Assembly: GCA_016722285.1 (NCBI GenBank)
Contig: JADKGI010000017.1
Span: 1-64,000 of the forward strand
From: Saprospiraceae bacterium
GTDB taxonomy: Bacteria; Bacteroidota; Bacteroidia; Chitinophagales; Saprospiraceae
DNA: 64,000 nt
Reading direction: 5' to 3'
How positions within the stretch are numbered: position 1 is the stretch's first letter; each line of letters opens with the position of its first letter. The translations under genes and the position numbers were made by a program. Below are positions 1-8,735 of the stretch, one piece after another. The notes under the pieces were generated by a model. That model was not told the DNA's origin. It did no database searches and saw nothing but the letters and a program-made list of their open reading frames with translations.

Positions 1-356
1 GTGTCAAGAAAAATTCTAAAGTTATCAGCATTGCCAATCATATCCCTAAGGGACAGTTCTTTGAGAATTTTATCAGGCTCAGGATCAAACATTCTGGCTC
101 CGATATAGATCGCATTATTATCATACAAAAAATATACTTTTGTTTCAAATGATGCAGCTAATCCCGGATTAGGTTCTTTCTGTACAAATCCTGTGGCCAC
201 CTCGGCATTATCCCAGTCAGCTTCTGATAATCTGCCATCAATCTGAATATGTTCCGTTATTCTTAAAGCATTAAGCTTTTTGTCCGGATTTGCAGCCGAA
301 ACAGAAAAAGCACAAAAATGTAAAAATAACGCTACGTATAAAGGTTTGATGTTCAA
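1..356 (-). CDS. Partial DUF5916 / CBM9-like outer-membrane protein (N-terminus only)
   Basis: The reading frame runs off the window edge, so only about 118 N-terminal residues are present. A signal-peptide-like start (hydrophobic stretch ending FSVSA) is followed by the pattern ITEHIQIDGRLSEADW and, further on, YDNNAIYIGARMFD and RDMIGNADNFRIFLD. That order is typical of the carbohydrate-binding family 9-like domain that precedes a beta-barrel in DUF5916 proteins of Bacteroidota. No ATG lies in frame at the right place; a TTG at 356 gives a sensible signal peptide. The function of the family is not established; an outer-membrane location is inferred from family knowledge. Confidence 0.75.
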   Translation of the reverse strand, partial: MNIKPLYVALFLHFCAFSVSAANPDKKLNALRITEHIQIDGRLSEADWDNAEVATGFVQKEPNPGLAASFETKVYFLYDNNAIYIGARMFDPEPDKILKELSLRDMIGNADNFRIFLD

Positions 357-665
357 AACAATCTGGTTTAGGCCGCAAAGATAAAAAGGAAATTCAGCTT
401 TATAAATATAAAATATTAGTTCAATGTAAATATTCCAAAAATAAAATCCAATAATTATTTAACCTATTATTTGTCTGCTCTATATACATTTATATAATCA
501 CTAATTATCACATTTATTAAGAATAAATTAAGACTCTAAGTTTTGTCAATAACAAAACAATTTCATACTTTCTTGTTTGGCTCAAAGGTTTTTAGGATAT
601 AGGCGGCATTGGTTATCATTATCATAAATCAAAATTCCGTTGGTGTATGTTTCTTTCCAAATCCA

Positions 666-673
666 TATCTTTG
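666..673 (+). promoter_or_regulatory. Putative Bacteroidota -7 element for the OstA-like gene
   Basis: TATCTTTG matches the TAnnTTTG -7 consensus of Bacteroidota. A TTG lies 23 bp upstream (640-642), at the long end of the usual -33 spacing. The predicted start of transcription is about 30 bp before the ATG at 708. The rest of the 351-bp gap from 357 to 707 is AT-rich with no gene that I can see. Confidence 0.5.
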
Positions 674-707
674 TGCAGTTTAGAATTATACAATAAAAAC
701 TAGCTTC

Positions 708-2711
708 ATGCTTTTGACCGGGTATTTTAGGATTTATCTTTTGATGTCTGGTATTATCCTGTTTTCATGCTACTCCTTATCAGCTCAAAATGATAAAAGT
801 ATTACACTGCACAGTGAGAACAGTCAGATCATAGATGCCAGAAATAATCCTGCCACACAGTATCTCAACGGTGATGTGAAGATTTATCATTCCGGGGCTT
901 TCATGTTTTGTGATACAGCTATTTTAAAAGGAGCAGAATTGAGTATGTGGCATAATGTGGTTATTCTTCAAAATGATACAATAAAAATATTTTGCGATTC
1001 ATTGAAGTACAATGGAGATTCACTTGTTGCTTATCTGTACGGTAATATTATTTTTGAAAATGGATTAACAAAAAAGCTCTATACCACTCAACTTAAATAC
1101 GAAGTGGGTAATAAGGTAGCCTATTATAACCGCAATGCAAGATTGATAGACGGCGCTTCGACACTAATAAGCAAAAGTGGAAAGTATATGTTGAATGAAA
1201 AGATGGCCTGGTTTTATCAGAATGTTAAGATAAACGGTGAAGATTTTGATCTGGTGACCGATTCACTTTCATATAATACTGAAAATCAAATCGCTACATT
1301 TCTGGCTCCTGTTCAGATAATAAAAGATACGAGTCATATATACAGTCAGAAAGGGTGGTTTGATCTGGATGATAAAAAGGGTGATTTCATAGGTAATGCT
1401 CAATATCAGGAAGGAAATACGATTGCCAAATCTGATACTATCTGTTATGACAGCAACACAGATCAGGTAACTCTCGCCAGTGATTCGCTACGTAGTGAAT
1501 ATATTTCTGAGAAAGACACAGCCTATGCAAAAATAATATATTATGACAAAAATAATGAAATTTTCAGGCTGGAAAAAGACGGATGGTACAGGGGCGAAAA
1601 AAATGAAGTAAAAGGCGATCTAATCTATTATGATAAAAAATCAGAAAAGTTTAATATCAAAGGTAGATCTTTTGTCAGTGATCCGCCTTCTATCATTGAG
1701 GCAGATACCCTGGACTATGATAAAGCAATAAAATACGGGAAAGCAGACGGAAATGTCATATGGAGGGATACCGCTGCACACACATCCATTTATGCCGACC
1801 ATGTTTTGTATAAGGGGGAAGAAAATTTCATGAAAGCTTCCAATGATATCACAAGACCACTTTTCATAACAGAGATTGACAACGACACTCTGTTTATGAG
1901 AGCAGATACTTTGAGAGCCTTGAGAAAAATATCTGAAAGGATCATCTTTCCGGATAAAGATGCAGCCAGAAAAGCTCAAAAAAACAGGAATAAAATTGTA
2001 GATGATCCGCCTAATACAATTCCAACAGACCAAATATCAGAATCTGTTCCTACAAAACCATCGCGGTCGATTCCGGTCGATTCATTGACAAACACAATTG
2101 ATAGTTCGACTTCCATATCTTACAAGGATACCATATTTACAGGGATTATGGACACGATTGATTATTTTATTGGGGACAATGATGTCAGGATTTATAAAAA
2201 AGATATGCAGGCTATTTGTGATTCATTGGTGTATAATAAAAAAGATTCCATCTTTACGTTGCATTCATTTCCATTTGTCTGGTCTGACAGTTCTCAGATT
2301 GCAGGTGACACTATTGATATCATCATGAAGGATAATAAAGTAGATAAACTTATTGTGACTTCAGGGGCCACCATTATTAGCTCAGAGGATCTCATCTTTT
2401 TTAATCAGATAAGGGGAAGGTATTTATCAGCATTTTTTTTTGACAGTAAAATCTACAGGATGGATGTGGACGGGGATGCACAGATAGTATATTATCTCAC
2501 TGACGATGATAAGGCATACAGTGGTGTTAATACTACAGAAGCATCCAATATGTCTTTTTTGCTCAAAGACAATAAGATCACTGATATCCGCAATTATCGG
2601 GAACCTAAATCAAAAGTACTTCCCATGAGAAAAACTGACCATAATGCACTAAAAGTTAAAGGGTTTATTTGGAACATTGATAAAAGACCTAAAGGTAGTG
2701 ACGATTTGTAA
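708..2711 (+). CDS. OstA/LptA-like outer-membrane biogenesis protein
   Basis: The 667-residue protein has an N-terminal signal sequence (hydrophobic to about residue 26, ending SLSAQ). It then carries repeated beta-rich segments of the OstA/LptA type: phrases such as YLNGDVKIYHSGAFMFCDTA, CDSLKYNGDSLVAYLYGNI and LVTDSLSYNTENQ recur with the D-x-L-x-Y spacing of the family. Proteins of this group in Bacteroidota are annotated as OstA-like and are thought to help move or assemble lipopolysaccharide in the periplasm. The middle (about residues 400-470) is a low-complexity, proline- and serine-rich linker. It stands alone with its own promoter. The exact role in this organism is inferred. Confidence 0.8.
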   Translation: MLLTGYFRIYLLMSGIILFSCYSLSAQNDKSITLHSENSQIIDARNNPATQYLNGDVKIYHSGAFMFCDTAILKGAELSMWHNVVILQNDTIKIFCDSLKYNGDSLVAYLYGNIIFENGLTKKLYTTQLKYEVGNKVAYYNRNARLIDGASTLISKSGKYMLNEKMAWFYQNVKINGEDFDLVTDSLSYNTENQIATFLAPVQIIKDTSHIYSQKGWFDLDDKKGDFIGNAQYQEGNTIAKSDTICYDSNTDQVTLASDSLRSEYISEKDTAYAKIIYYDKNNEIFRLEKDGWYRGEKNEVKGDLIYYDKKSEKFNIKGRSFVSDPPSIIEADTLDYDKAIKYGKADGNVIWRDTAAHTSIYADHVLYKGEENFMKASNDITRPLFITEIDNDTLFMRADTLRALRKISERIIFPDKDAARKAQKNRNKIVDDPPNTIPTDQISESVPTKPSRSIPVDSLTNTIDSSTSISYKDTIFTGIMDTIDYFIGDNDVRIYKKDMQAICDSLVYNKKDSIFTLHSFPFVWSDSSQIAGDTIDIIMKDNKVDKLIVTSGATIISSEDLIFFNQIRGRYLSAFFFDSKIYRMDVDGDAQIVYYLTDDDKAYSGVNTTEASNMSFLLKDNKITDIRNYREPKSKVLPMRKTDHNALKVKGFIWNIDKRPKGSDDL

Positions 2712-2773
2712 ACAATTCAACGAAAAACCAATTGTTAATAGCCATAAACCATTTGAAATAAAAATTTATATAT

Positions 2774-2807
2774 TTGTATTTAGAAATAATAATCTCTGTT
2801 AACTTTG
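2774..2807 (+). promoter_or_regulatory. Putative Bacteroidota promoter (TTG-N23-TAACTTTG)
   Basis: TTG at 2774-2776 and TAACTTTG at 2800-2807 form a -33/-7 pair with a 23-bp spacer. It would give a leader of about 60 nt before the protease gene at 2875. A second -7-like match (TATATTTG) lies at 2769-2776. Confidence 0.5.
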
Positions 2808-2874
2808 ACCTCTGAGCTTATTTAAAGTTGAATAATTCATATTTATTAAATATACCAAAAACAAATTAAATCAA

Positions 2875-5800
2875 ATGAACAAATTATTCATTTTTGCAAT
2901 AGTCATCCTCTTCAACATAGAAGGAAATGCACAAAGTACGGAACTGTTGAGATTTCCAGCTGTCAATAGTAACGGCACTTTGGTCAGTTTTTCCTACCAG
3001 GGTGATATATGGACGGTTCCGGTTACAGGAGGAAAGGCAAGCAGACTTACTATTCACGAGGCCTATGAAGGCAACCCGGTATTCAGTCCTGACGGAAAAG
3101 AAATAGCATTTTCAGGTGCCAGATTTGGTAACAATGATATTTTTATTATTCCTACATCAGGTGGCCTTGCCAGGCGTTTGACTTTTCATTCAGGATCAGA
3201 TAATATTGCCTCCTGGACACAGCCTGATAAAATATTATTCTCAACAAATCGTGAATTCCGGCAAATAGAACGACCCTCCGAGATATATTCCATCAATCCA
3301 AACGGTGGTACAGAATCAAGGGTATTGGATGCAGTGGGTTTCGACCCGGTGTTATCACCTGATGGCCGGTTTATGGCATTCGTCAGGGGTGATATCAATC
3401 CTGTAGCGAGGCAAGAATATCAGGGTAGTTCTAACAGAGAACTTTGGATCTATGACAATAACAATAAATCGTATAATAAACTTCCCGGTTCATCATTTAA
3501 TGATATCTTACCACAATGGTCAGGAAATAACACTTTGTATTATCTGAGTAGTGAAGGTGGCGTTTACAATCTGTACAGACAGAAGCTGGACCTCAATGGT
3601 AAGGCATCAGGAAAGACTGAAAAACTGACAAGTTACAACGATGAATCTATCCGGGCTTTCTCTTTATCAACCGATGGCAAGACCATTGTTTTTGAAAAAG
3701 ATGTACACCTGTATATCATGAAAACAGATAAGTCAAATGTTCAGGTCATGAATATCGAAACAGAAGCAGACGAAAGGCTTGACCCGACAGAAATGAAGTC
3801 ATTTACGAGAGAATTGACTGATTACGCCGTATCGCCGAATGGTGATCTGATCGCATTGTCTGTAAGAGGAGAAATTTTCATAAGAGAAGATGATAAAGAA
3901 AAATCCAGGAGTGTCAACATTTCAAATCACCCCTACAGAGATATCGAACCAGTTTGGCTGAATGATTCCATATTATTGTTTACCAGTGACCGGAATAATG
4001 GCAATTACAATATATTTTTGGCAAAATCGTCAGATACAACCCAAACGAATCTGTTCAAAACACTTAAGCTTCAAATTATTCAACTCACCAATACGGCTGA
4101 AGATGAAAGTGCGGCGTCCATTTCCCCGGATGGTAAAAAAATGGCATATATCAGAGGAAAAGGAACCTTAATCATAGCGGATATCACTAATGAAGGTAAA
4201 ATAACGAATGAAACCATCCTGAATGATTCTTGGGCTCCTGAACAAGGTCTTGTGTGGAGTCCCGACAGCAAGTGGGTAGCTTATTCTCAAAACGATTTGT
4301 ATGCAAATGAAGAAGTTTTCATACAACCAGCAGATAATTCCGCCAGACCCGTAAATGTGTCCATGCACCCAAGGACTGACAGACACCCAAAATGGAGTGC
4401 TGATGGATCAAAACTGGGATTTATTTCTGAACGGAGTGCCGGAAAAAGCGAAGATATTTGGTTTGTGTGGCTCAAAAAAGAAGACTGGGAAAAAGCCACT
4501 CAGGACTGGCAGGATAAAGCCAAAGATGATGAAGACGATATTAAGCCTAAATCAGAAAAAGGTAAAAAAGCAGTTGCTGAAGTAAAAATTGATTTTCCAA
4601 AAATTCATGAACGTGTCATCCAGGTTACCAATTTCCCGGGCAATGAATCTGATTTTCTGATATCAAAGGATGGGGACACTTTCTATTATACCACGTCCAG
4701 TACATCCAGCAAAGGAAGGGATTTATACAGCATCAAATGGGATGGTAAGATTCTTAAAGAAATCACTAAAGGAGGATCAGATCCCGGCAACCTTAGCTTG
4801 ACTAAAGATGCAAAATATATATATTACACCAAGCAAGGCAGTCTGAGCAGAGTCGAATCTAAAGGAGGAACGAGCGAAAGTCTTGCATTTAATGCTAAGA
4901 TGAAGATAGATTATACAGCAGAAAGAAATCAGATATTTGAAGAAGCCTGGAGAACGATACGGGACGGATTTCATGATCCGAAATTTCATGGACATGACTG
5001 GAATAAACTACGGGTAAAATACAAAGACAGATGTATCAGTGCCAGTACTGAAAATGACTTCAGAGACATGTTCAATCTGATGTTGGGTGAGCTTAATTCA
5101 AGTCACATGGGGCTAAGGGTACCTGAGCGCACCGAAACGCAGAAGGAATCTACCGGCTTACTCGGTACTGAACTCATCCCCGTCAACAATGGAATGAAAG
5201 TCAATCACGTAATCCCTGAATCGCCTGCTGACAAAGCCGCAAGCAAACTGAATCAGGGCGATATTATCACGGCTATAAATGGCCATCTCATAAGTAAAGG
5301 TGAAAACTTTTACAATCTTCTAAACGGACTGGCAAATGAAAGAGTTTTACTAACAGTCGTAAATGATGCACAGCAATCCAGGGAAGTGGCTATTCGTCTG
5401 ACTGAAAGCATCTCAACTAATCTGTATGACGAATGGGTAGAAAACAGAAAAAAACTGGTTGAAAAATATTCTGCAGGCAGACTTGGGTATATACATATCA
5501 AAGGAATGGATTTCCCGAGTTTTGAAGTAGTAGAACGCGAATTTACGGCTGCAGGATATGGGAAAGACGGACTGGTCATCGATGGGAGATACAACGGCGG
5601 CGGATCTACCACCGACTTTCTGATGGCTATCCTCAATTACAAGCAGCATGCCTATACCATCCCTCGTGGAGCGAGTGATAATCCCGAAAGAGATAAATTG
5701 AAATTCAGGGACTATTATCCCACCGGCGAAAGACTGGTATATGCAGCATGGATGAAGCCAAGTATTGCTCTGTGTAACGAAGGAAGCTATTCCAATGCAG

Positions 5801-6087
5801 AAATATTTGCACATGCCTATAAGTCTCTCGGTATTGGCAAATTGGTTGGACTCCCTACCAATGGTTCAGTCATATCTACAGGAGGAAAAGCCCTTCTGGA
5901 CGGATCTTTTGTAAGGCTGCCATTGAGGACATGGTTTACTAAGTCAACAGACAAAAACCAGGAATTAGGGCCAGCTATTCCGGATATCATTGTCGAAAAC
6001 CAACCGGACTGGATATCAAAAGGCACCGATAATCAGCTGAAGGGAGCCGTAGATGAATTGATGAAGCAGTTGAATACCGGAAAATAA
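2875..6087 (+). CDS. Tricorn-type S41 protease with beta-propeller and PDZ domains
   Basis: The 1,070-residue protein begins with a signal peptide (to about residue 19, GNAQ). Two beta-propeller regions follow (roughly 25-310 and 315-640) with many TolB/WD40-like motifs such as FSPDGKEIAFSG, LSPDGRFMAF and WSPDSKWVAYS. A lysine/glutamate-rich linker comes next, then a tricorn C1-like helical region, a PDZ domain (about 765-850, with SPADKAASKLNQGDIITAINGH) and an S41 peptidase domain. The catalytic serine region is NEGSYSNAEIF near residues 968-978, and RYNGGGSTTDF precedes it. Family knowledge: tricorn homologues degrade peptides. The signal peptide implies a periplasmic or secreted form. 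Length is normal for the bacterial homologues. Confidence 0.9.
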   Translation: MNKLFIFAIVILFNIEGNAQSTELLRFPAVNSNGTLVSFSYQGDIWTVPVTGGKASRLTIHEAYEGNPVFSPDGKEIAFSGARFGNNDIFIIPTSGGLARRLTFHSGSDNIASWTQPDKILFSTNREFRQIERPSEIYSINPNGGTESRVLDAVGFDPVLSPDGRFMAFVRGDINPVARQEYQGSSNRELWIYDNNNKSYNKLPGSSFNDILPQWSGNNTLYYLSSEGGVYNLYRQKLDLNGKASGKTEKLTSYNDESIRAFSLSTDGKTIVFEKDVHLYIMKTDKSNVQVMNIETEADERLDPTEMKSFTRELTDYAVSPNGDLIALSVRGEIFIREDDKEKSRSVNISNHPYRDIEPVWLNDSILLFTSDRNNGNYNIFLAKSSDTTQTNLFKTLKLQIIQLTNTAEDESAASISPDGKKMAYIRGKGTLIIADITNEGKITNETILNDSWAPEQGLVWSPDSKWVAYSQNDLYANEEVFIQPADNSARPVNVSMHPRTDRHPKWSADGSKLGFISERSAGKSEDIWFVWLKKEDWEKATQDWQDKAKDDEDDIKPKSEKGKKAVAEVKIDFPKIHERVIQVTNFPGNESDFLISKDGDTFYYTTSSTSSKGRDLYSIKWDGKILKEITKGGSDPGNLSLTKDAKYIYYTKQGSLSRVESKGGTSESLAFNAKMKIDYTAERNQIFEEAWRTIRDGFHDPKFHGHDWNKLRVKYKDRCISASTENDFRDMFNLMLGELNSSHMGLRVPERTETQKESTGLLGTELIPVNNGMKVNHVIPESPADKAASKLNQGDIITAINGHLISKGENFYNLLNGLANERVLLTVVNDAQQSREVAIRLTESISTNLYDEWVENRKKLVEKYSAGRLGYIHIKGMDFPSFEVVEREFTAAGYGKDGLVIDGRYNGGGSTTDFLMAILNYKQHAYTIPRGASDNPERDKLKFRDYYPTGERLVYAAWMKPSIALCNEGSYSNAEIFAHAYKSLGIGKLVGLPTNGSVISTGGKALLDGSFVRLPLRTWFTKSTDKNQELGPAIPDIIVENQPDWISKGTDNQLKGAVDELMKQLNTGK

Positions 6088-6101
6088 ACATCATAATAAC
6101 A

Positions 6102-6142
6102 GATACAAAAAAAGGCCTCACATAGGGGCCTTTTTTTGTATC
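6102..6142. terminator. Bidirectional intrinsic terminator
   Basis: A near-perfect hairpin whose arms are GATACAAAAAAAGGCC and GGCCTTTTTTTGTATC. It has an A-run before and a T-run after the stem, so it can stop transcription from both the protease gene and the convergent ABC permease gene. Confidence 0.9.
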
Positions 6143-6151
6143 TATCTTTGC

Positions 6152-7471
6152 TTACCCCTTGTAAAAAATCCACTTGCTCAATTCCTTGAAACTTGCTTTT
6201 TTACCATACATCAGAATACCGACCCTGTATATGCGGGCGGCCAGCCATACCAGAAGTATGCTGAATAGGATGAGAGATATCACAGATATGCCTATCTGCC
6301 ACCAGGGAGGATCGAAAGGAAGCCGAACAGGCATAACAATGGAGGAAATCAATGGAATCATACTGGACCATACTGCCAGACTGCTATCCGGTGCATTGAC
6401 AGCACTGAATCCAATATACATCGAAAACATGAGTGGCATCATAACCGGAATGGTTAAAGAGCTTGCATCATTGATGTCCTCGCCGACTGCTGATCCGATG
6501 GCGGCAAATAAGGCTGAATATGCAAAGTAGCCTGCCAGAAAATAGAACAGAGTTAATGGCAATATCTTCAACCAGTTCATGGCCTTAATTTCAATGAAAA
6601 TCTGGGCTATTTTATCCTGTGAAGACATAGCAATATCTTCGACTGGAATGTTTCCTGTATGCATATGACCGACACTTTCTGTATTTAGTCCAAAAATCAT
6701 CGTTCCGATAAAAAATATAATGGGCATCAATATTAGCCAGATACCAATTTGAGTAAGCCCAACAAGTCCAACACCTATCACCTTACCCATCATCAGTTCA
6801 AATGGCTTTAAGGATGAAATAAGCACCTCTACTATCCTGTTAATTTTTTCTTCCATGACAGACCTCATGACTTGCATACCATAAAACAGAATTATGAAAA
6901 ACATCGCATAGCCCACTATCCCACCCAAAACTGAGCTGACAATAGTCGTAATACTGCTGATTTTTTTATTCTCAAAAATAGTAACCGGTTCTGCTGTTAC
7001 GTCAGTATCCAGATTTTTGAGGGTTTTCTCATCTATATTGAGTTTTTTAAGCTTATAATTTCTGATCTTTTTGCCTATAGCTGACTCTATACCTATGCTC
7101 TCGTCCATGGCCAACTGGTCATCCGAATGATATTTGTATGAATATTTTGTAGCCATAGAATCTTTCATTGGTGGTATCTCAATGATTCCATTTATTTTCT
7201 TCGCTTTATAGAGTTCCTTCTGATCTTCAAGTGACTCGTTGCTGAAATGAAATGTCAGATTATCTCTCGTCTTAAGCTCTCGGCCGAGCAGATCCGTAGG
7301 GTCGTAAATATTGATCACTTTGGCTTTATCAGAACCAGTACCCATGATAAATACCACAGCCACCATAAACAGCAGAATACCCAAAGGAGTAAGCAAGGTA
7401 GTGAGTATAAATGTTTTATTCAATACCCGTGTCAGGTATTCCCGTTTTGTAACCAACCAGATTTTATTCAT
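6152..7471 (-). CDS. ABC-2 type exporter permease (NatB-like)
   Basis: The 439-residue membrane protein has one N-terminal membrane span (about residues 20-42), a large soluble loop (about 45-180), and a cluster of five to six spans from about 185 to the end. Motifs such as GMQVMRSVMEEKINRIVEVLISSLKP are characteristic of ABC-2 permeases of the NatB/YhaP group. It overlaps the 3' end of the ATPase gene by 8 bp, so the pair is one operon. NatAB-type systems export Na+ or small toxic compounds; the substrate here is unknown. Confidence 0.88.
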   Translation of the reverse strand: MNKIWLVTKREYLTRVLNKTFILTTLLTPLGILLFMVAVVFIMGTGSDKAKVINIYDPTDLLGRELKTRDNLTFHFSNESLEDQKELYKAKKINGIIEIPPMKDSMATKYSYKYHSDDQLAMDESIGIESAIGKKIRNYKLKKLNIDEKTLKNLDTDVTAEPVTIFENKKISSITTIVSSVLGGIVGYAMFFIILFYGMQVMRSVMEEKINRIVEVLISSLKPFELMMGKVIGVGLVGLTQIGIWLILMPIIFFIGTMIFGLNTESVGHMHTGNIPVEDIAMSSQDKIAQIFIEIKAMNWLKILPLTLFYFLAGYFAYSALFAAIGSAVGEDINDASSLTIPVMMPLMFSMYIGFSAVNAPDSSLAVWSSMIPLISSIVMPVRLPFDPPWWQIGISVISLILFSILLVWLAARIYRVGILMYGKKASFKELSKWIFYKG

Positions 7472-8369
7472 TGTTTGCTTCTACTTTTTTGATAAATATT
7501 TCATTCAGCGACGGCAAAATTTCATTAAACCGGACAATATTCACGTTTTGATTCAATAATTCTCTGAGTAAATCATTAGATGTAAATGCTGGTCCTGTTT
7601 TAAAGATAATCTCATTGTCATTTTGGCTGAGCGTTTCATATTCAGATGTCCCCATTTCTGAAGGTGCTTTACCACTATATTTTACACTGAAAAGATGTTC
7701 CTTAAAGTCATTTTTGATTTCCTGAACATTACCATTAAGTATTATTTTGCCTTTATTCATGAGCACAATGTCTTCACAAATTTCTTCTACCTGCTCCATC
7801 CTGTGCGTAGAGAACAGGATACTTGCTCCTTTCTGTTTGAGTTGGTAAATTTCATCTTTTATCAGATTTGTATTGATGGGGTCAAGCCCTGAAAATGGCT
7901 CGTCCAGGATGATAAGCTTCGGGTCATGTACTATAGTGGCTATAAACTGGACTTTCTGACCCATACCTTTGGAGAGGTCACCTATCTTTTTATCCCACCA
8001 GCTCAGGATCTCAAATTTTTCAAGCCAGGCCCGTAGTTTTATTTTTGCATCCTTGCTACTCAGTCCTTTCAGTTGAGCCAGGTACAACAACTGCTCACCC
8101 ACCTTCATTTTTTTATAAAGTCCGCGCTCTTCAGGCATATAGCCTATTTCATTGGGATGCAAATGATTGAGTGGCTGTCCGTTCAAAAATATTTTACCAC
8201 TATCTGCCGCCGTAATGGTGGTAATGATGCGTATAAGAGATGTTTTACCTGCACCATTGGGGCCCAGCAATCCAAAAATAGAACTAGCCCTGACATCAAA
8301 ACTTACATCATCTACAGCAACATGATTTGCATAGACTTTTACTACATTCTGCAGTGACAATACGTTCAT
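7464..8369 (-). CDS. ABC transporter ATP-binding protein (NatA-like)
   Basis: ATPase partner of the downstream permease. Counting from the ATG at 8369, Walker A GPNGAGKT is residues 36-43. The signature is LSKGM, a variant of LSGGQ common in the NatA/CcmA-like group. Walker B is LIILDEP followed by FSGLDP, and the switch histidine lies in STHRMEQ. A longer frame opens at a TTG (8393), but that codon overlaps a -7-like promoter element, so the ATG at 8369 is preferred. The C-terminal extension of about 80 residues is typical of drug/Na+ exporter ATPases. Confidence 0.9.
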   Translation of the reverse strand: MNVLSLQNVVKVYANHVAVDDVSFDVRASSIFGLLGPNGAGKTSLIRIITTITAADSGKIFLNGQPLNHLHPNEIGYMPEERGLYKKMKVGEQLLYLAQLKGLSSKDAKIKLRAWLEKFEILSWWDKKIGDLSKGMGQKVQFIATIVHDPKLIILDEPFSGLDPINTNLIKDEIYQLKQKGASILFSTHRMEQVEEICEDIVLMNKGKIILNGNVQEIKNDFKEHLFSVKYSGKAPSEMGTSEYETLSQNDNEIIFKTGPAFTSNDLLRELLNQNVNIVRFNEILPSLNEIFIKKVEANNE

Positions 8370-8390
8370 AATTGTTTTGTTGTGATCATG

Positions 8391-8398
8391 CAAAGATA
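8391..8398 (-). promoter_or_regulatory. Putative -7 element for the ABC exporter operon
   Basis: On the minus strand this reads TATCTTTG, matching TAnnTTTG. Transcription would begin shortly before the ATG at 8369. No clear TTG -33 element is seen. Confidence 0.4.
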
Positions 8399-8735
8399 GT
8401 TTCTTACACTTATTAATTCTAAAAGTATCGATGAGATTTATATATTAACAGATATACACATACTTCCGTATCACTAAAGATGTCTGATATTCTTTCTAAT
8501 TAGCTCGGTATATGCCTAAAATAAGTGTAGATGCAAAACTAAAAAATATCGTAACTTAAGAATATGCTTAAAAAAAAATTGCCGAATGACATCAAAAGAT
8601 AACTCTGACGAAAAGTATTGAGTGCTCATATGATAATTATATATGTTGGTCTAAATAATGATAACATTTTGCAACCATCTACTGATTTTTGTGTCATTTA
8701 TCAACAATCTATATTTCTTTTAAATCAAAACAATT
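8399..8735. other. Intergenic gap between divergent genes
   Basis: About 340 bp of AT-rich DNA lie between the ABC exporter and the TonB-dependent receptor. I see no ORF, hairpin or repeat in it, only a weak TATATTTC at about 8710 that could be a degenerate -7 element for the receptor. Confidence 0.4.
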